Assembly: GCA_963678675.1 (NCBI GenBank)
Contig: OY783201.1
Location: forward strand, 1,250,001 to 1,314,000
DNA length: 64,000 bases
Source of the DNA: Xiphydria camelus
Taxonomy: Eukaryota; Arthropoda; Insecta; Hymenoptera; Xiphydriidae
Direction: 5' to 3'
The translations under genes were made by a program, and so were the position numbers. The notes beneath the pieces were generated by a model that was not told the DNA's origin, searched no databases, and was given only the letters and a program-made list of their open reading frames with translations. Below, in pieces: positions 33,173 to 43,919 of this stretch (position 1 is its first letter; each line of letters starts with the position of its first letter).

Positions 33173-34933
33173 GGAGCGCCGATTAAACTTTACAGGCGAA
33201 CGCGAGTTGTAAGTCAGAGACCCTCGTAGAACTGAAAAGCCAAGCCGCCTCGGTGCACGCTCGGCGGACCGCGGTGTAGGCTACCCGCTTTACACTTATT
33301 TATCTACGTCTCGCGCCCCGTGACTATTCAAATAGGACTCGATGCATCGACGTACCTGCATACGTCCAACCGGCGGATGCCCTGCACTGCCGTCTGTCTA
33401 TACGGTGTTCCGCCGTGAAAGTCTCGACGCGGAAAGTCTAAATTCTTTCGACTCTTCCGAGACTTTTTTTTTTGAAGAATACATTGTTCGATGTTCGAGA
33501 AAATGATAGCGATATAAATCGGAAACATCTGGACACCTGATAAGGAGATAATCGTAGTCGAAGTGGAGGCTAATCGTTAAAATCGATCGTTATCCCTACC
33601 CGTAGGAACAGTTATTACCGCCCATGGCTATCTTTCCCGCGTGAGACGTAAAAATGCTTCGTCGTACAACCGTATAGGTTGCTTACACCTCACTAACGAC
33701 TCCGGCTAAACGACTTTCCCTCTCGCTTCACCCATCTCCACCTGGTCCCGCGGCACCCCGCGGGTGGCGTCGAGCGCGGCCCGTAAACTGACCGCCGCGT
33801 TTCACGAACACCCCGTATTTCTGCTTCCGTTACAGGTCGGATCGGTTCGCGGAGATACTCGAGCGTGCAGCTGCGGCGCGAACGTGTCCGCGGCGGGACG
33901 GTCGCTCGCGCGCCGCCGCGGGACGAGAGCGAAAGAGGGAAGGAAATGTATGCGCCGTGGCGGACATTTAGCGAGCCGCGGGCATAAATTTGTAGGCCGC
34001 CGATATATACGTTCCTCCTTGTCCCTCTACGTAGCCCGACGTAAACGTTCCCCCCCCCCCCTCGGACGCCCGTAGCCGGCTGTTGCGCGCCGGGGGGAAT
34101 AGTCGTATAGGAGGAGTCCTCGCGACGGCGGCTACGAGCTGCGCCGCTGGAGAGGAGCAAGGTGTATAAAAAACGCTATCCACTCCCTTCGCGCATCGTG
34201 TACCTTCGCGTAGCTGTGCGTTGCGCGGTCGTATATGCCCGTAGGTACATCTCGCGCGCGAGAAAGCCTTGCTGGAAAAGTAAGCGCTTCCAAACTAGAC
34301 TTTAAACGTCTGGCCCATTTGGGTCATCGTCCTTTGCGGTCGTCGAGATGACGCGGCCACTTTGGTGGCACTTGCCGCGACAATGGAGCCGTGAAGAAAC
34401 CGCCACGGATAGAGAAATCTGAAAGAGACGTTATACCTACCGCCCGTGAGCGTCGCTCGCTCGCGCTTCGTACCTATACACGAAAGTAGGGGGCGCCTGC
34501 GTGTAGACGCCGTCGACGCGGGTCTAGAAGTCCTTTGTAGGTCGAATGCGGCGCTTAAAAACGTATTAAAGAGTAACGACGTAATCATACGTAGATATCA
34601 CCGCGATATAGGTATGCGGACGATTCGAAGGAATACATTGTAAATATCGCGCCACGGAAAATGCATCGTACGGATGCAGCGGAGCAGATCTTGGAAGTAC
34701 TCGACCTGGCGAACTCGCGCGAGAGAATGTCAGGGACAGGAGATTTAGAGGCGGCGGCGGCGGCGGCGGACAATGCACGACACCTGCGGCACCTCGCGAC
34801 CGTGGTCCATCCTCTTCGCGCGGTGGACGTACGACGCAGAAGCAATAGCTACACCTAGACAAGCTACACACATGCGCGGTATAGAGCCATACGTTCGCCG
34901 TGACGGAACACGCTAAGCCGGTGGCACTCGAAA

Positions 34934-35133
34934 NNNNNNNNNNNNNNNNNNNNNNNNNNNNNNNNNNNNNNNNNNNNNNNNNNNNNNNNNNNNNNNNNNN
35001 NNNNNNNNNNNNNNNNNNNNNNNNNNNNNNNNNNNNNNNNNNNNNNNNNNNNNNNNNNNNNNNNNNNNNNNNNNNNNNNNNNNNNNNNNNNNNNNNNNNN
35101 NNNNNNNNNNNNNNNNNNNNNNNNNNNNNNNNN
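34934..35133. other. Assembly gap of 200 N
   Basis: Exactly 200 N, most likely a placeholder or size-estimated scaffold gap. Frames drawn across it are meaningless. Confidence 0.98.
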
Positions 35134-35274
35134 CGAGACCGTAGAATCGAACGGTGCAACAAAATGTTTACACACTTTGTAACGAGTCGCCTCGAAGCAG
35201 ATTGCAGTTCCGCATGAGCACTCGAATGTTGCACAAGTACGTAGGTACCTATCACGCGTCTGTCGAGAGATCGC

Positions 35275-35356
35275 TGAAAAACAATCGACATCGAGAATCG
35301 AACCTGGGCTCTCTTGCGTGGCCTTGAAGGAGGTCAATCCCGCGTCCAACACCTCG
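35275..35356 (-). ncRNA. Possible tRNA-like / SINE fragment next to the gap
   Basis: On the minus strand, GGTTCGATTCTCG (35292-35304) resembles a pol III B box and T-arm. About 40 bases upstream lies GGTGTTGGACGCGGGATT, loosely like a D-arm region. No acceptor stem pairs across the ends, so it is not an intact tRNA. A tRNA-derived SINE whose body runs into the N gap is a reasonable guess. Chance similarity is possible. Confidence 0.3.
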
Positions 35357-36060
35357 GAGGACCGGAAAGCGCGTCGTGCTTCATCGATTCGATTAACGAC
35401 CAGATGGATCTGCCTTGACAGTGAATAAAAAGTGTACCACGCCTCGCTATCGAAAGCACGATGGTACCTATATAGCTTTCGCCGGCTGCGTGTACGGAGA
35501 TATCGGAATGTACCTAAATTAATTTAATCGACACGTCCGCGTAATATCTCACGCGACAACGGAGACTCGGACGACCGTCCTTCCTTCGATCCCTCGCGTT
35601 TAACCGCTCGTACGAAATCGATGCCGCGATCCATCGTCGCGTTAACGACGCGCGCGACGCACGCCGCTCCCCGCTCATCGCGTGACGGGAAAATTGAAGG
35701 GAAACGCAAGCGCGCGTGCCCCTTCCGGTTACGTATACGAAGCGCGAGGGCGCGCACGGCTCCGCCGGAGGAAAATCAATTATCGTATCCCGTGGGCGAT
35801 TTATGTTCTTTTATTTCACGGGGGTCCGCGCGCGCCGGTAGTTCGGGACCCCCGCTGACGGACGACGCGGGGAAACCGCGGCCGTCCGTACGCGGGAACA
35901 TCGCCGCGGAGAGTTTTTTGTCGAAATATTAATTGGATAGCCAATTAGATTTTCGTGGGGAAGCATAAACTTCTTATTTTCAGATGCAATTAAAATGGAC
36001 CAATTACCGGAGCAGAGCCCCCGCGGCCCCCGTCAAATGTACCTATACGTATATGGATCC
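35357..36060. other. Non-coding stretch, no gene recognised
   Basis: CpG-rich, with an AT-richer patch at about 35925-35960 (AATATTAATTGGATAGCCAA). Nothing else seen. Confidence 0.3.
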
Positions 36061-36288
36061 CGTCTCTGCGTCCGATATTGACACAGGAATCGCGCGAGGG
36101 CGAGTGAGAACGCGGATTAACCCTGGCGAACCCGTATAAGAGTTTCTCCGTCGCACACTCCAACTCGACAAATTCGAGAAGGACGACTAATATACGACAA
36201 AGAGGATTTACCAGGATTAATCGATGCGTTCTCACTCGCACTCGCACGATTCCCGTGTAAATAAATATGTCAGTCGCGGAGACTCCGT
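36061..36288. repeat. Foldback sequence, about 228 bp, with TTAACCCTGG-type inner ends
   Basis: The left arm contains GAATCGCGCGAGGGCGAGTG, AGAACGCGG and ATTAACCCTGG. The right arm, read in reverse complement, contains GAATCGTGCGAGTGCGAGTG, AGAACGC and GATTAATCCTGG. Pairing weakens outward but is still traceable to GTCTCTGCG on the left and GTCTCCGCG on the right. Two TTAA words sit at 36117-36120 and 36217-36220. A decayed foldback transposon is the best guess; a long RNA hairpin is the alternative. Confidence 0.55.
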
Positions 36289-36423
36289 AAACACGGCTGT
36301 ATACGAGTTTCACGACGAATCTGACAACAAAAAAAAGAATTGCGTGCGAGGAAAACACAGCGGGACTGCTTTCACTACAAGTTCACCCTTAATCCGCGCA
36401 AACTATTTGCTCGACAATCTCTT

Positions 36424-36566
36424 AAGCGGGCCACTCGCGATATTGCGGCGCCGTGCGATTTTATCGCATCCAACGAAATCGTACGAATTTACCGCAGACA
36501 AACGAACCTGTCTGCTGCAGTACAATCCTGTTGTACGACGCCGTAGTATCGTGAGTGGCCCGCTTT
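36424..36566. repeat. Second foldback, 143 bp, 27-bp arms
   Basis: AAGCGGGCCACTCGCGATAT and TGCGGCG at the left end pair with the complement of AAGCGGGCCACTCACGATAC and TACGGCG at the right end (four mismatches). It lies about 135 bp from the foldback at 36061-36288. No target duplication is clear. Confidence 0.6.
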
Positions 36567-37398
36567 ATGAAGGGGCTGCGACTAGCCATCGGACCCATCG
36601 GAAGCGAGAGGACTACCGTTAACAAGGTCTTGAATCGAGCTCAATCCACTCATCGGTTTCATCTTTCGAGAATTGAAAAAAAACGCCTTCCATCGACTCG
36701 CTTCCAAGTCTCCGTCCTCTTTATTTTACTTGAAAATGAGAAGTAAATCATTTCTAAGCCGCCCCGCTCGACGAGTCTCGCGTAGGTATAGAAACGTTCT
36801 TTGCGGTGAGGCGTGGAAGAAGCGCATTCGCGGTAAAACAAGAATCAGTTTAACGTTCGCCGGGTTACGAGTAGGCACTAAAACACTTCGCGGTAGGCTG
36901 GGGTAGGTATATGCTCTTATCCTCGAAGATGGTATGCAGAGGGAGAGAGGAGGAAGGGGCAAATAGGCATGCACCAGGCGCATCGAACGCCACGGTAATT
37001 AAGCGCCAATTAAACGTTCGCCTCAGCCTACGCGGAATTTCTCGCCATCGAGAAGCCGTGGAACTTGGCGAATTTCACGCGTGGAAATCGCATATGTGTA
37101 ATACTTCCGCGCGAAATAAAAAGTATAGAGCTCGTTGCCGAGCAGATCTTTCAAAAAATATACAACTTTAATTACAAAACGATCGAGTTAACAATTCCGG
37201 ATAAAATTACATGAAAATCTCAGCCAATCGGGTCGAATTAAATTCGATATCCGAAATTCGTCAACGCGTTGAAACAATTTGCCAGTTTACTCGAAATAAC
37301 GTTTTGTCGTACCGCTCGACGCGCGACGTACCCACCGCTACACGCTCCATCGAGTGGCATACGGAGAAAGAAAGAGTTCGAGGGACTCGGTCGTGTCT
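36567..37398. other. Non-coding stretch downstream of the small minus-strand gene
   Basis: Moderately AT-rich. It would hold the 3' untranslated region of the gene at 37399-37677. ATAAAA-like words on the minus strand near 37150-37210 could serve as polyadenylation signals, but none is a clear AATAAA. Confidence 0.3.
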
Positions 37399-37677
37399 TC
37401 AGTCGGTCTCGGCAGATGAAGATCCCTCGTCGCTGTCGTCGCTGAAGCGCGGCTCTCGAATCCTGCGAGTCAGCGACGCGGGCTTCGCGGTGGCCAAGAG
37501 GTAGGTGCCGGCCGCGGTCTTCTTTATCCTGCCGACGGAAACCCCGGTCTCGAGGACTTCGTTGACCTCGTGACGCGCCCTGGGCTCCGTCATCCGCGTG
37601 TTCTTCAGCACGTACCGCACGATGTTCTCCAGAGTGGCGCCCTCTGCGGGCGGCTCGCTTCGCTCGGGGTTCGACAT
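37399..37677 (-). CDS. Small single-exon protein, 92 residues, possible winged-helix fold
   Basis: ATG is at 37675-37677 and the stop TGA at 37399-37401. About 85 percent of codons end in G or C, well above the local background, which supports real coding. The start follows the first in-frame ATG. Upstream in-frame codons continue but give a low-complexity His/Arg stretch. The N-terminus is Pro/Glu-rich (about residues 1-14). A folded-looking part follows at about residues 15-70: LENIVRYVLKNTRMTEPRAR, a helix with EVNEVLETGVSVGRI, then KKTAAGTYLLA. The layout, helices followed by GRIKK and a Gly-Thr-Tyr strand, recalls winged-helix domains such as the linker-histone globular domain or small insect domains of unknown function. 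The tail is acidic and Ser-rich (SDDSDEGSSSAETD). Nuclear or DNA-binding function is inference only. A TATA-like GTGTATATACAC lies about 50 bases upstream. Confidence 0.65.
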   Translation of the reverse strand: MSNPERSEPPAEGATLENIVRYVLKNTRMTEPRARHEVNEVLETGVSVGRIKKTAAGTYLLATAKPASLTRRIREPRFSDDSDEGSSSAETD

Positions 37678-37719
37678 CGCGCGATCGCGACGCACGGGGC
37701 TCTCGGGAGACCTGTGTGT

Positions 37720-37735
37720 GTGTATATACACGTAA
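37720..37735 (-). promoter_or_regulatory. Possible TATA-like element upstream of the small gene
   Basis: GTGTATATACACG lies about 45-55 bases upstream of the ATG at 37677. The distance would leave a very short 5' leader. The same words are common elsewhere in the window, so the match may be chance. Confidence 0.25.
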
Positions 37736-40700
37736 GAAGGAAGACTTCAGATGGACGGACCTTGGAGAAAGTGCGCGCGAAGAGAAAGGATTGGTAATGT
37801 TTACAGTGAATCCCGGTAAGAGGACTCCTGGAGGCGACATATTTTTCGTATGGGTTGGGATGACTGTAAAAATGCATAGGTCTTCCCGTGAGTTAATACC
37901 GATCCTTTTTCTCCGTGCGATATGAAAGCTGAAATCCGGAGACTCTCGGATAGAAAAGAAGGGCGGACGCGTAGCCGGAATCGAATATATTATAAATCGC
38001 AGCCGATATGTGGTCCACCGACCGCGACGTCTGCGCGCGGCACGCACCGCGGCCGCGTCCTTCGATTAATTTCGGGAGATCTTCCTTGAGGTGGGAGGGC
38101 TGCCGGTTAAGGTATATAGGAGCGATTCGAGATAACTCACTCCGCTCCGCCGCGATCGCCGCCGCGCGGACGAATCTAATTGGATTACACGCGGACCGAG
38201 GTCGTCCGGTAGGAATGCGCGCGACAAGAGGTAGATGTATGTATTATTTTATGGGTCGTATATTAATCCCATAATTGAGAGACGGCTGGTGCGCGCCGCG
38301 GTCTCGCGCGCGGCGGCCGCTCACGCGAGGGCCCCTGCGTCGGGGCAAGAAGCGAGCCATTATCTAAGATGAAGTGTACGAAGAAATATACCGACGCAGC
38401 GGTGGAAGAGCTCCGATGCCTCGCTGGAAACGGAGGACCGCGCGCGGAGAGTCTCGGAGGAATCACGCACGCTGCACGCGCGTTTCGTGGTACGCGCGGC
38501 AGCGACTCGTTCGACGACGGTGGAATAGCGGGTTACCCTGGCGTGCGAGAGACACGAGGAGCGGGCGAAGGATACGGTCGAGATCGAGGGGGAGTAGCTC
38601 TCGTACGGTGCGGATAAGAGAGGAATGGAAAGAGTGCTGCGGGGGATGATAATTAACGTTCGAACGTTGCCGAGTGCTTCGGACAGCCGAAGATTCTTAT
38701 AAATTATTCGTCGGGTGCCCGAAGACTCGGAGTCGTCCGTCGAGGCGAGTGTACTTGTGTATAGGGCTCTGGAGTACTTCCACAAACGTAGCTTTTGTTT
38801 GTGTTACACATGTACATATAGAGAATGTACATCCAAGTTTCGCCAAGAAACCCAGCTTGGTGGCGCTGCTTGTATTTACCTTTTGATAACGATTTTTCCA
38901 CGGAAAGAATTTATTTGAATGCTTTGAAATCCACATTCTATTATAATTGGGGCCATGTTGATTAAATCTCATAGGTAAAACACTTCAATTATTATCCAAA
39001 ATGACGTGTAAACAGCGCTTGTGCCACGGGCATCTGCTTAATGCTTGGTGCGCGCCACAGATGGCACTCTATCTGTTTTGTGCAGTTACCCAATCCCCCC
39101 CTATGCGGGAACGCTTCGCGGCGATCGTTCGTTCGGCGACTCGCGCACGCGTGAGAGAGACACCGACGTACTCGGCGCGAAAGGACGACGGCATCAGTCG
39201 GTCGAACGGTAGTGTTCGCTCGACGCGCCTTCCCGCGTTTTTCTCCGGTCGCGATGGACGCAGGTGAACCCTGGTAATTGAAGGGTGCCAAGCACGGTAT
39301 AACGTGTAATTATTAGGTGCAAGGAGGTTGAGAACGCGTCGGCGCTCGAGCGGCGAGAATGGAGACGTTACTCTGCTCGGCGGAGCTCGACGAGAAGAGT
39401 AGGCATAGCCAGCGAGCGCTAGACAGCGAACATCTGCCGGATCCGGCGACCGTTTTCGTCGTCGAGAGAACTTCGCGGCGGTAGGGCGTATCGGTGTTTC
39501 TCGATCGCGATCGCGTCCATCGTTATCTGTAAATACGAAGTAGGTCTCGACAGAGGGCTGCGCGTCGTTCGAGTGTTATGATACGGAAAGCAACGGAAAA
39601 GCTCGTTAATCGTCCGTGTCACGAGATGCTCTCGATTCCTCGCACTATAACCCATTGCTCCGATTGCTCCACGGCGCGAAACGAGGGATTCGGGTGTCTC
39701 GAAGGATTAATCGCATCTGCCGATGGGATTTTGCCGATGAAACAGCATCGCCATCGACCGTCGTTCGAGCGAAAGGGGACTCCGGGGGCGCGCGCGTCAC
39801 TGCGACGGACTAGGCGCGTCGAAGGAGGATTTCAAGCCCGTTACCTCTCGCGTTTCCATTCGCGTTGCGTCGACGCGATTTCGCGCTTACAACCGCCGTA
39901 GCTACGATTTCGATCCGCGGCGGATCGGTGAGAAAGATAATTTATTGATAGTTGATAAATATCATTTCAAATACGGTGAAATAAGTATTTTATTACGATA
40001 AAAATATACACATATATTAACGATCACGATATTTGTTTCGTTCAAACTGTTGCTTCAAAGGATTTAATAATAATTGCGCCAAATGAATATCGTCCGATAA
40101 AATGTTTATTTTTTGCCACATTCGAACAAATATTTATCGACTACCGTAAATAAACTGCTTTCTCGGAGCGCCGCGCGTAACGCAGTGCCTAATTGCCTCG
40201 CGCGGTACGCCGAGAGCGACGGTAAAATTGAGCCGTCGCGAGGGCGATTATTGCCGCGTCGGCCGAAGTGCGTCGAGTTACGACGCCGACGCGCCGCTAT
40301 CTCGCACACGTTCGCGACCGGGGGAAGAAATAAGACCGGGGTGGTTCGATAAACCGCCACCGAGATTTCCAGCCGGCACGACTCGGCGGCGCGCGAACGT
40401 CAGAACGCGAGTACGAGAGTCGCTGTACTTTTCGACCCCCCGTACATATATCGAGTCGAGTCGTCGTAAAGTAGCGGCGAGGATCGCGGATAAAGTCGAC
40501 GGGTCCTACCGCGCGTGCGTGCTCGCATGCGTGCGCAACGCGGTCCTCACCTGCGTCTTTTTGCGTTTCATCGCGAAGCGGCGCGCGAGTGCGAAGTCCG
40601 AGGGGGTGGGTTGTACTCTCGCGTACGGGTACATACGTCGCCGTCGCCTCGCGGCGAGGAAGCTCCGCGTCACGCGACGGTACGGCTAATTACCTTGACG

Positions 40701-43700
40701 CGCTAGTGGTCAGCGAGTTGGTATATTCCGGGCCGAGCGCGAGTTATATGCGCGCGTGCTCGCGCGCGAGCGGTCTCTCGATAACGCATTTCAAGTAGTA
40801 TGGGTCACGAATCGATTTCCAAGATTAATATATGAAATAATTTTGCATGCAAGTTAATGTCAATAGAAACCTCCTGGTGCAATTTGTGGTAGATTCGACC
40901 GTTTAGTACCTATGTTCGATAAAAATTAATTACCGAGCAGGAAATAACCCAGAGTCTTATGGGCAAATCACATATTTCGGGGTGTTTGCATGTAAGATCC
41001 AAGATTAAAATATAAAAGAAATACCAAAAAACGGGGGGAGAAAAGAAACAAAAATTTACAACCATTGATGAAAATTATTGACCGTTTGATACTTTAGTTA
41101 TAACTAATTTCTGCTTCTCGGTGTTCGGTAATAGCGTGTCGAGTAGATGCGGCAACGTTGCGTCAGTGGAGTGGGTTCAAGCGTGCATTTCAAATCTCGT
41201 TTACCCCACGATACACTCGAACGTTTGAGTGTATCGTGGTTTTCCCTACTGGGCCACGAGTCCATTGTTAATATGCGTTGCCACACATAAAAAGACGCTG
41301 GTCAAAGGAGGCACATTATTTGAATAATAAGTGAAAAAAACAATCCAAATCACGGCTGCTCTGAGAAATATCCGGTGTAGAGAAAAACTGATATTCGCGG
41401 AAATTCTTGGGCGATCAGAGCTTTCTCCGCGTCGAAGAAAGCCGAGTAATGTCATACTCCGGCCGCGGAATGAAGTCGTTACCCGGAGAACGAGTTTTCC
41501 GAGGCATCGCGCGAAGCGGCGATGCCACGGTGCCATTTATTACAACGGCCATACGCGAGAGTATATTCCTACCCACGTACATTGTACGCTCGCGCAAAGA
41601 AACCATGAAAGTGCACCGGCATACGCGCGAGATATATACGACGTACGCGAACGGAGATCGTGTTATGCCGTGGAAGCTCCACACGCCGCGGCGAGTTCCC
41701 GCGGTATTATACCCCGGCGTCGTTGACGCGATCACGCGCGACGGAACGCGCGGGCTTCGCGTGCCAAAAAAAAACTGCGACATTCCGCGAGCGCATAAAA
41801 GCGCATTAACCTATATTAACTGCGGAATTTAGTTTTCAAAGTCCCCCGCAGAGAGTGCGGAATTAAAATCAAGCAATGACGTGTATACACGTGGAACGCA
41901 GGATAGATGATCCTGTTATAAATTTTACGAAAAACGAGGAAGGATTGCATTTTGATTTGACACAAAATGAACAATTAACTTCTGAAAATGTTATTGTCAT
42001 TAAAAACTTAAAAATTGGCAAAAATATTATAATAAAATACACAAATGAGAAAAATTGAAGACAAAAAATAATTTTAAGAATTTCAATTGATTTCGGTGTG
42101 ATATTTCTCGAAACACGATACCACGCTGAGTGCAGGCCCTGCTAATTGCCGACGCGATTTTTCCGCTGATCAACACGCGCCGTCCAAGTCGCGGCTTACG
42201 TATGTAGGTAATAATTGGTTTCGGGCCGCGAGCTCCCCTCCACCCCTTCCATACAAAACACAAAGCAGTTGTATTGGTAATATAAAGGAAACATACCGCA
42301 AAATAATATTCTTATTAGCTGATATTGAAATTTCGAGTTTTTAGAGTCAATGGTAATTTTGTATTCAACACGACGAGTATACACGTCAACCGCGCCGCAA
42401 CAGAGATTTGGTCCGGCGTGTATACGTGCGTCGAACGCACTTAACTGGTTAATTGCGCTCGGGGGTACCGACAGATATCACCACGACGGAACGCGACGAT
42501 CGCCACCGTATTCCGACCTACACCGTCGCGCCGCGGCGCGAGATATTCGAGACGCGATAGCCGCGCGGAGTCGACGCACTCCGTAAAATCCGCAAACGAG
42601 ATTGAACGGCTCAAAATTAAGCGATTCGTGCCGTCGTTAGGGCCGATATCGCGACCAGGTATCTGCATAACGTTCCTCGCTAAAGAAGAACAGCGCGGCG
42701 CGCGGCGCGGGAGACGGTGGGAAGAAAGTCGGCTCGGCGGAGCGGGAGAAGGGGGAGAACGGCGGGAGGGGAAGCGAGAACCGAGCAGCAGCTACGGCGC
42801 GAGAAAGGAGGGGAGGCCACCCTGCTCGAGGATTACCATAAACACTCCGCGCGGCTCGCCGGCGTCGTACGCGCGCGCGCGCGCGTTACCGCTACACCGG
42901 CAAATACACGTGTAGATCCTCAGTTTCAGCTCTTATTCCGCCTCGGCCGCTTCCCCTATACCAGACGATGCCGCCGCGAGAATCGACAAAAAGCTCCGCG
43001 CTGGTCGCGTGACTTTTGTGCTCTCGCTCGCGCGCATTCGTATACGTATATCCCGCACCGCGTGCGCGGAGCAGGACCATCTCCGACGAGTAGACTCGTG
43101 GCGCGCTCCCTCTCGGCTTCTCTCGCCGTTGTACTGCGGCGAGAGCCGGCGGGGTTCCGCGGCGCACTGGGCGCTGGAATGTGGGAGGACCTGCAGCCCC
43201 ATCCGCTCCATGAATCTTCGAGTTGGATTTCGAAAAGTTCGACCAAACGCGTCCCGTATTCCACGCGATGTATGCAGGCAGGCGAGTACGTAGGAGCCGT
43301 ACGGATACGCGCGGGTAGAATAGGTACGTATAGGATAGGTACCTACTGTACGTATTGCTGGATTCACACTGGGTCCGACGCCCGTCGGACGAAATATTCG
43401 GGTGAAGATTGAATTTTCGTCGTACGACGATGCATCGGAGGGACCCACTCGGACGTTTTCGTATGGACAAGAGGAAAATATTTCACAAAGACAACACGTT
43501 TCAAGTATAGATGTCAAATGAAATATTAATTTATAAGTAAAGAATTAAATATATCAACTGATATCAATATCGGTTGACATATTGATACTAAATACATTTG
43601 TTTCAGAGAAAAACATTCGTTATCCATTCTCGTTACATGATCCAATGACTGATATCCTTCGGATAATCCTAATCTTATTGTTAGCCGTACTAAAGTTCAG

Positions 43701-43728
43701 TGTGAACAGCATATGGTACTGTTGGATA
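37736..43728. other. Non-coding stretch; AT-rich islands at 38.8-39.0, 40.8-41.3 and 41.8-42.4 kb
   Basis: No credible exon. The AT-rich island at 40800-41330 repeats the words CCAAGATTAA (about 40820 and 41000) and GACCGTTT (about 40898 and 41080), so it may be an old internally repeated element. 41830-42060 holds a short frame with INFTKNEEGLHFDL that could be a decayed gene fragment but matches nothing I know. The rest is CpG-rich with random frames, including one of 231 residues at 42717-43412. Confidence 0.35.
41206..41239. repeat. Perfect 13-bp-arm hairpin
   Basis: CCACGATACACTC, an 8-base loop, then GAGTGTATCGTGG. Lies in an AT-rich island. Function unknown. Confidence 0.75.
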
Positions 43729-43917
43729 CACTGAACAAAAAAATTGCTTCACTCAACCGCATCCCTGACCATTCACTTGTTTCGACTTCCAATTGGTCGC
43801 TTCAACTCTATTTATTTTACCTTACACTCCCGTGTGATTGAAATAATTGTACCGTGAGGCTCGCCGTAGGTATTCAGCTTCACCGATGGTCGAATGAAGC
43901 AAATTTTTTTTCCAGTG
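43729..43917. mobile_element. MITE, about 189 bp, CACTGAACAAAA ends, TA-flanked
   Basis: After TA (43727-43728) it starts CACTGAACAAAA, then TTGCTTCACTCAACC. It ends TGGTCGAATGAAGC, AAATTTTTTTTCCAGTG before TA (43918-43919). A second family copy is at 49332-49551: both share TTGCTTCA-TTCAACC, ACCGTGAGG-CCGC and GAATGAA blocks in the same order. The central loop, however, is in opposite orientation in the two copies. Confidence 0.75.
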
Positions 43918-43919
43918 TA

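Larger units (their letters stand above)
26196..34933. other. Long CpG-rich non-coding stretch with repeats and possible regulatory blocks
   Basis: No credible exon. A 120-bp TTC tract opens it. Low-CpG blocks at about 27515-27605 (CCCCTAATTAATGGCCTATA) and 29034-29105 (AATAATTATGGTATCCATTG and ATCTGATAAGGCC) carry homeodomain-, Sox- and GATA-like words and would be worth testing for conservation. An AT-rich block at 27811-28096 ends TTTTTCTCAGTGA, like a decayed MITE end, but I cannot find its partner. GGA and GGC arrays, a GA tract and two notable hairpins are listed separately. Confidence 0.35.

Noticed and set aside
34566..35352. Frames crossing the N gap
   Set aside because: They are artefacts of treating N as open; the flanks show no exon.
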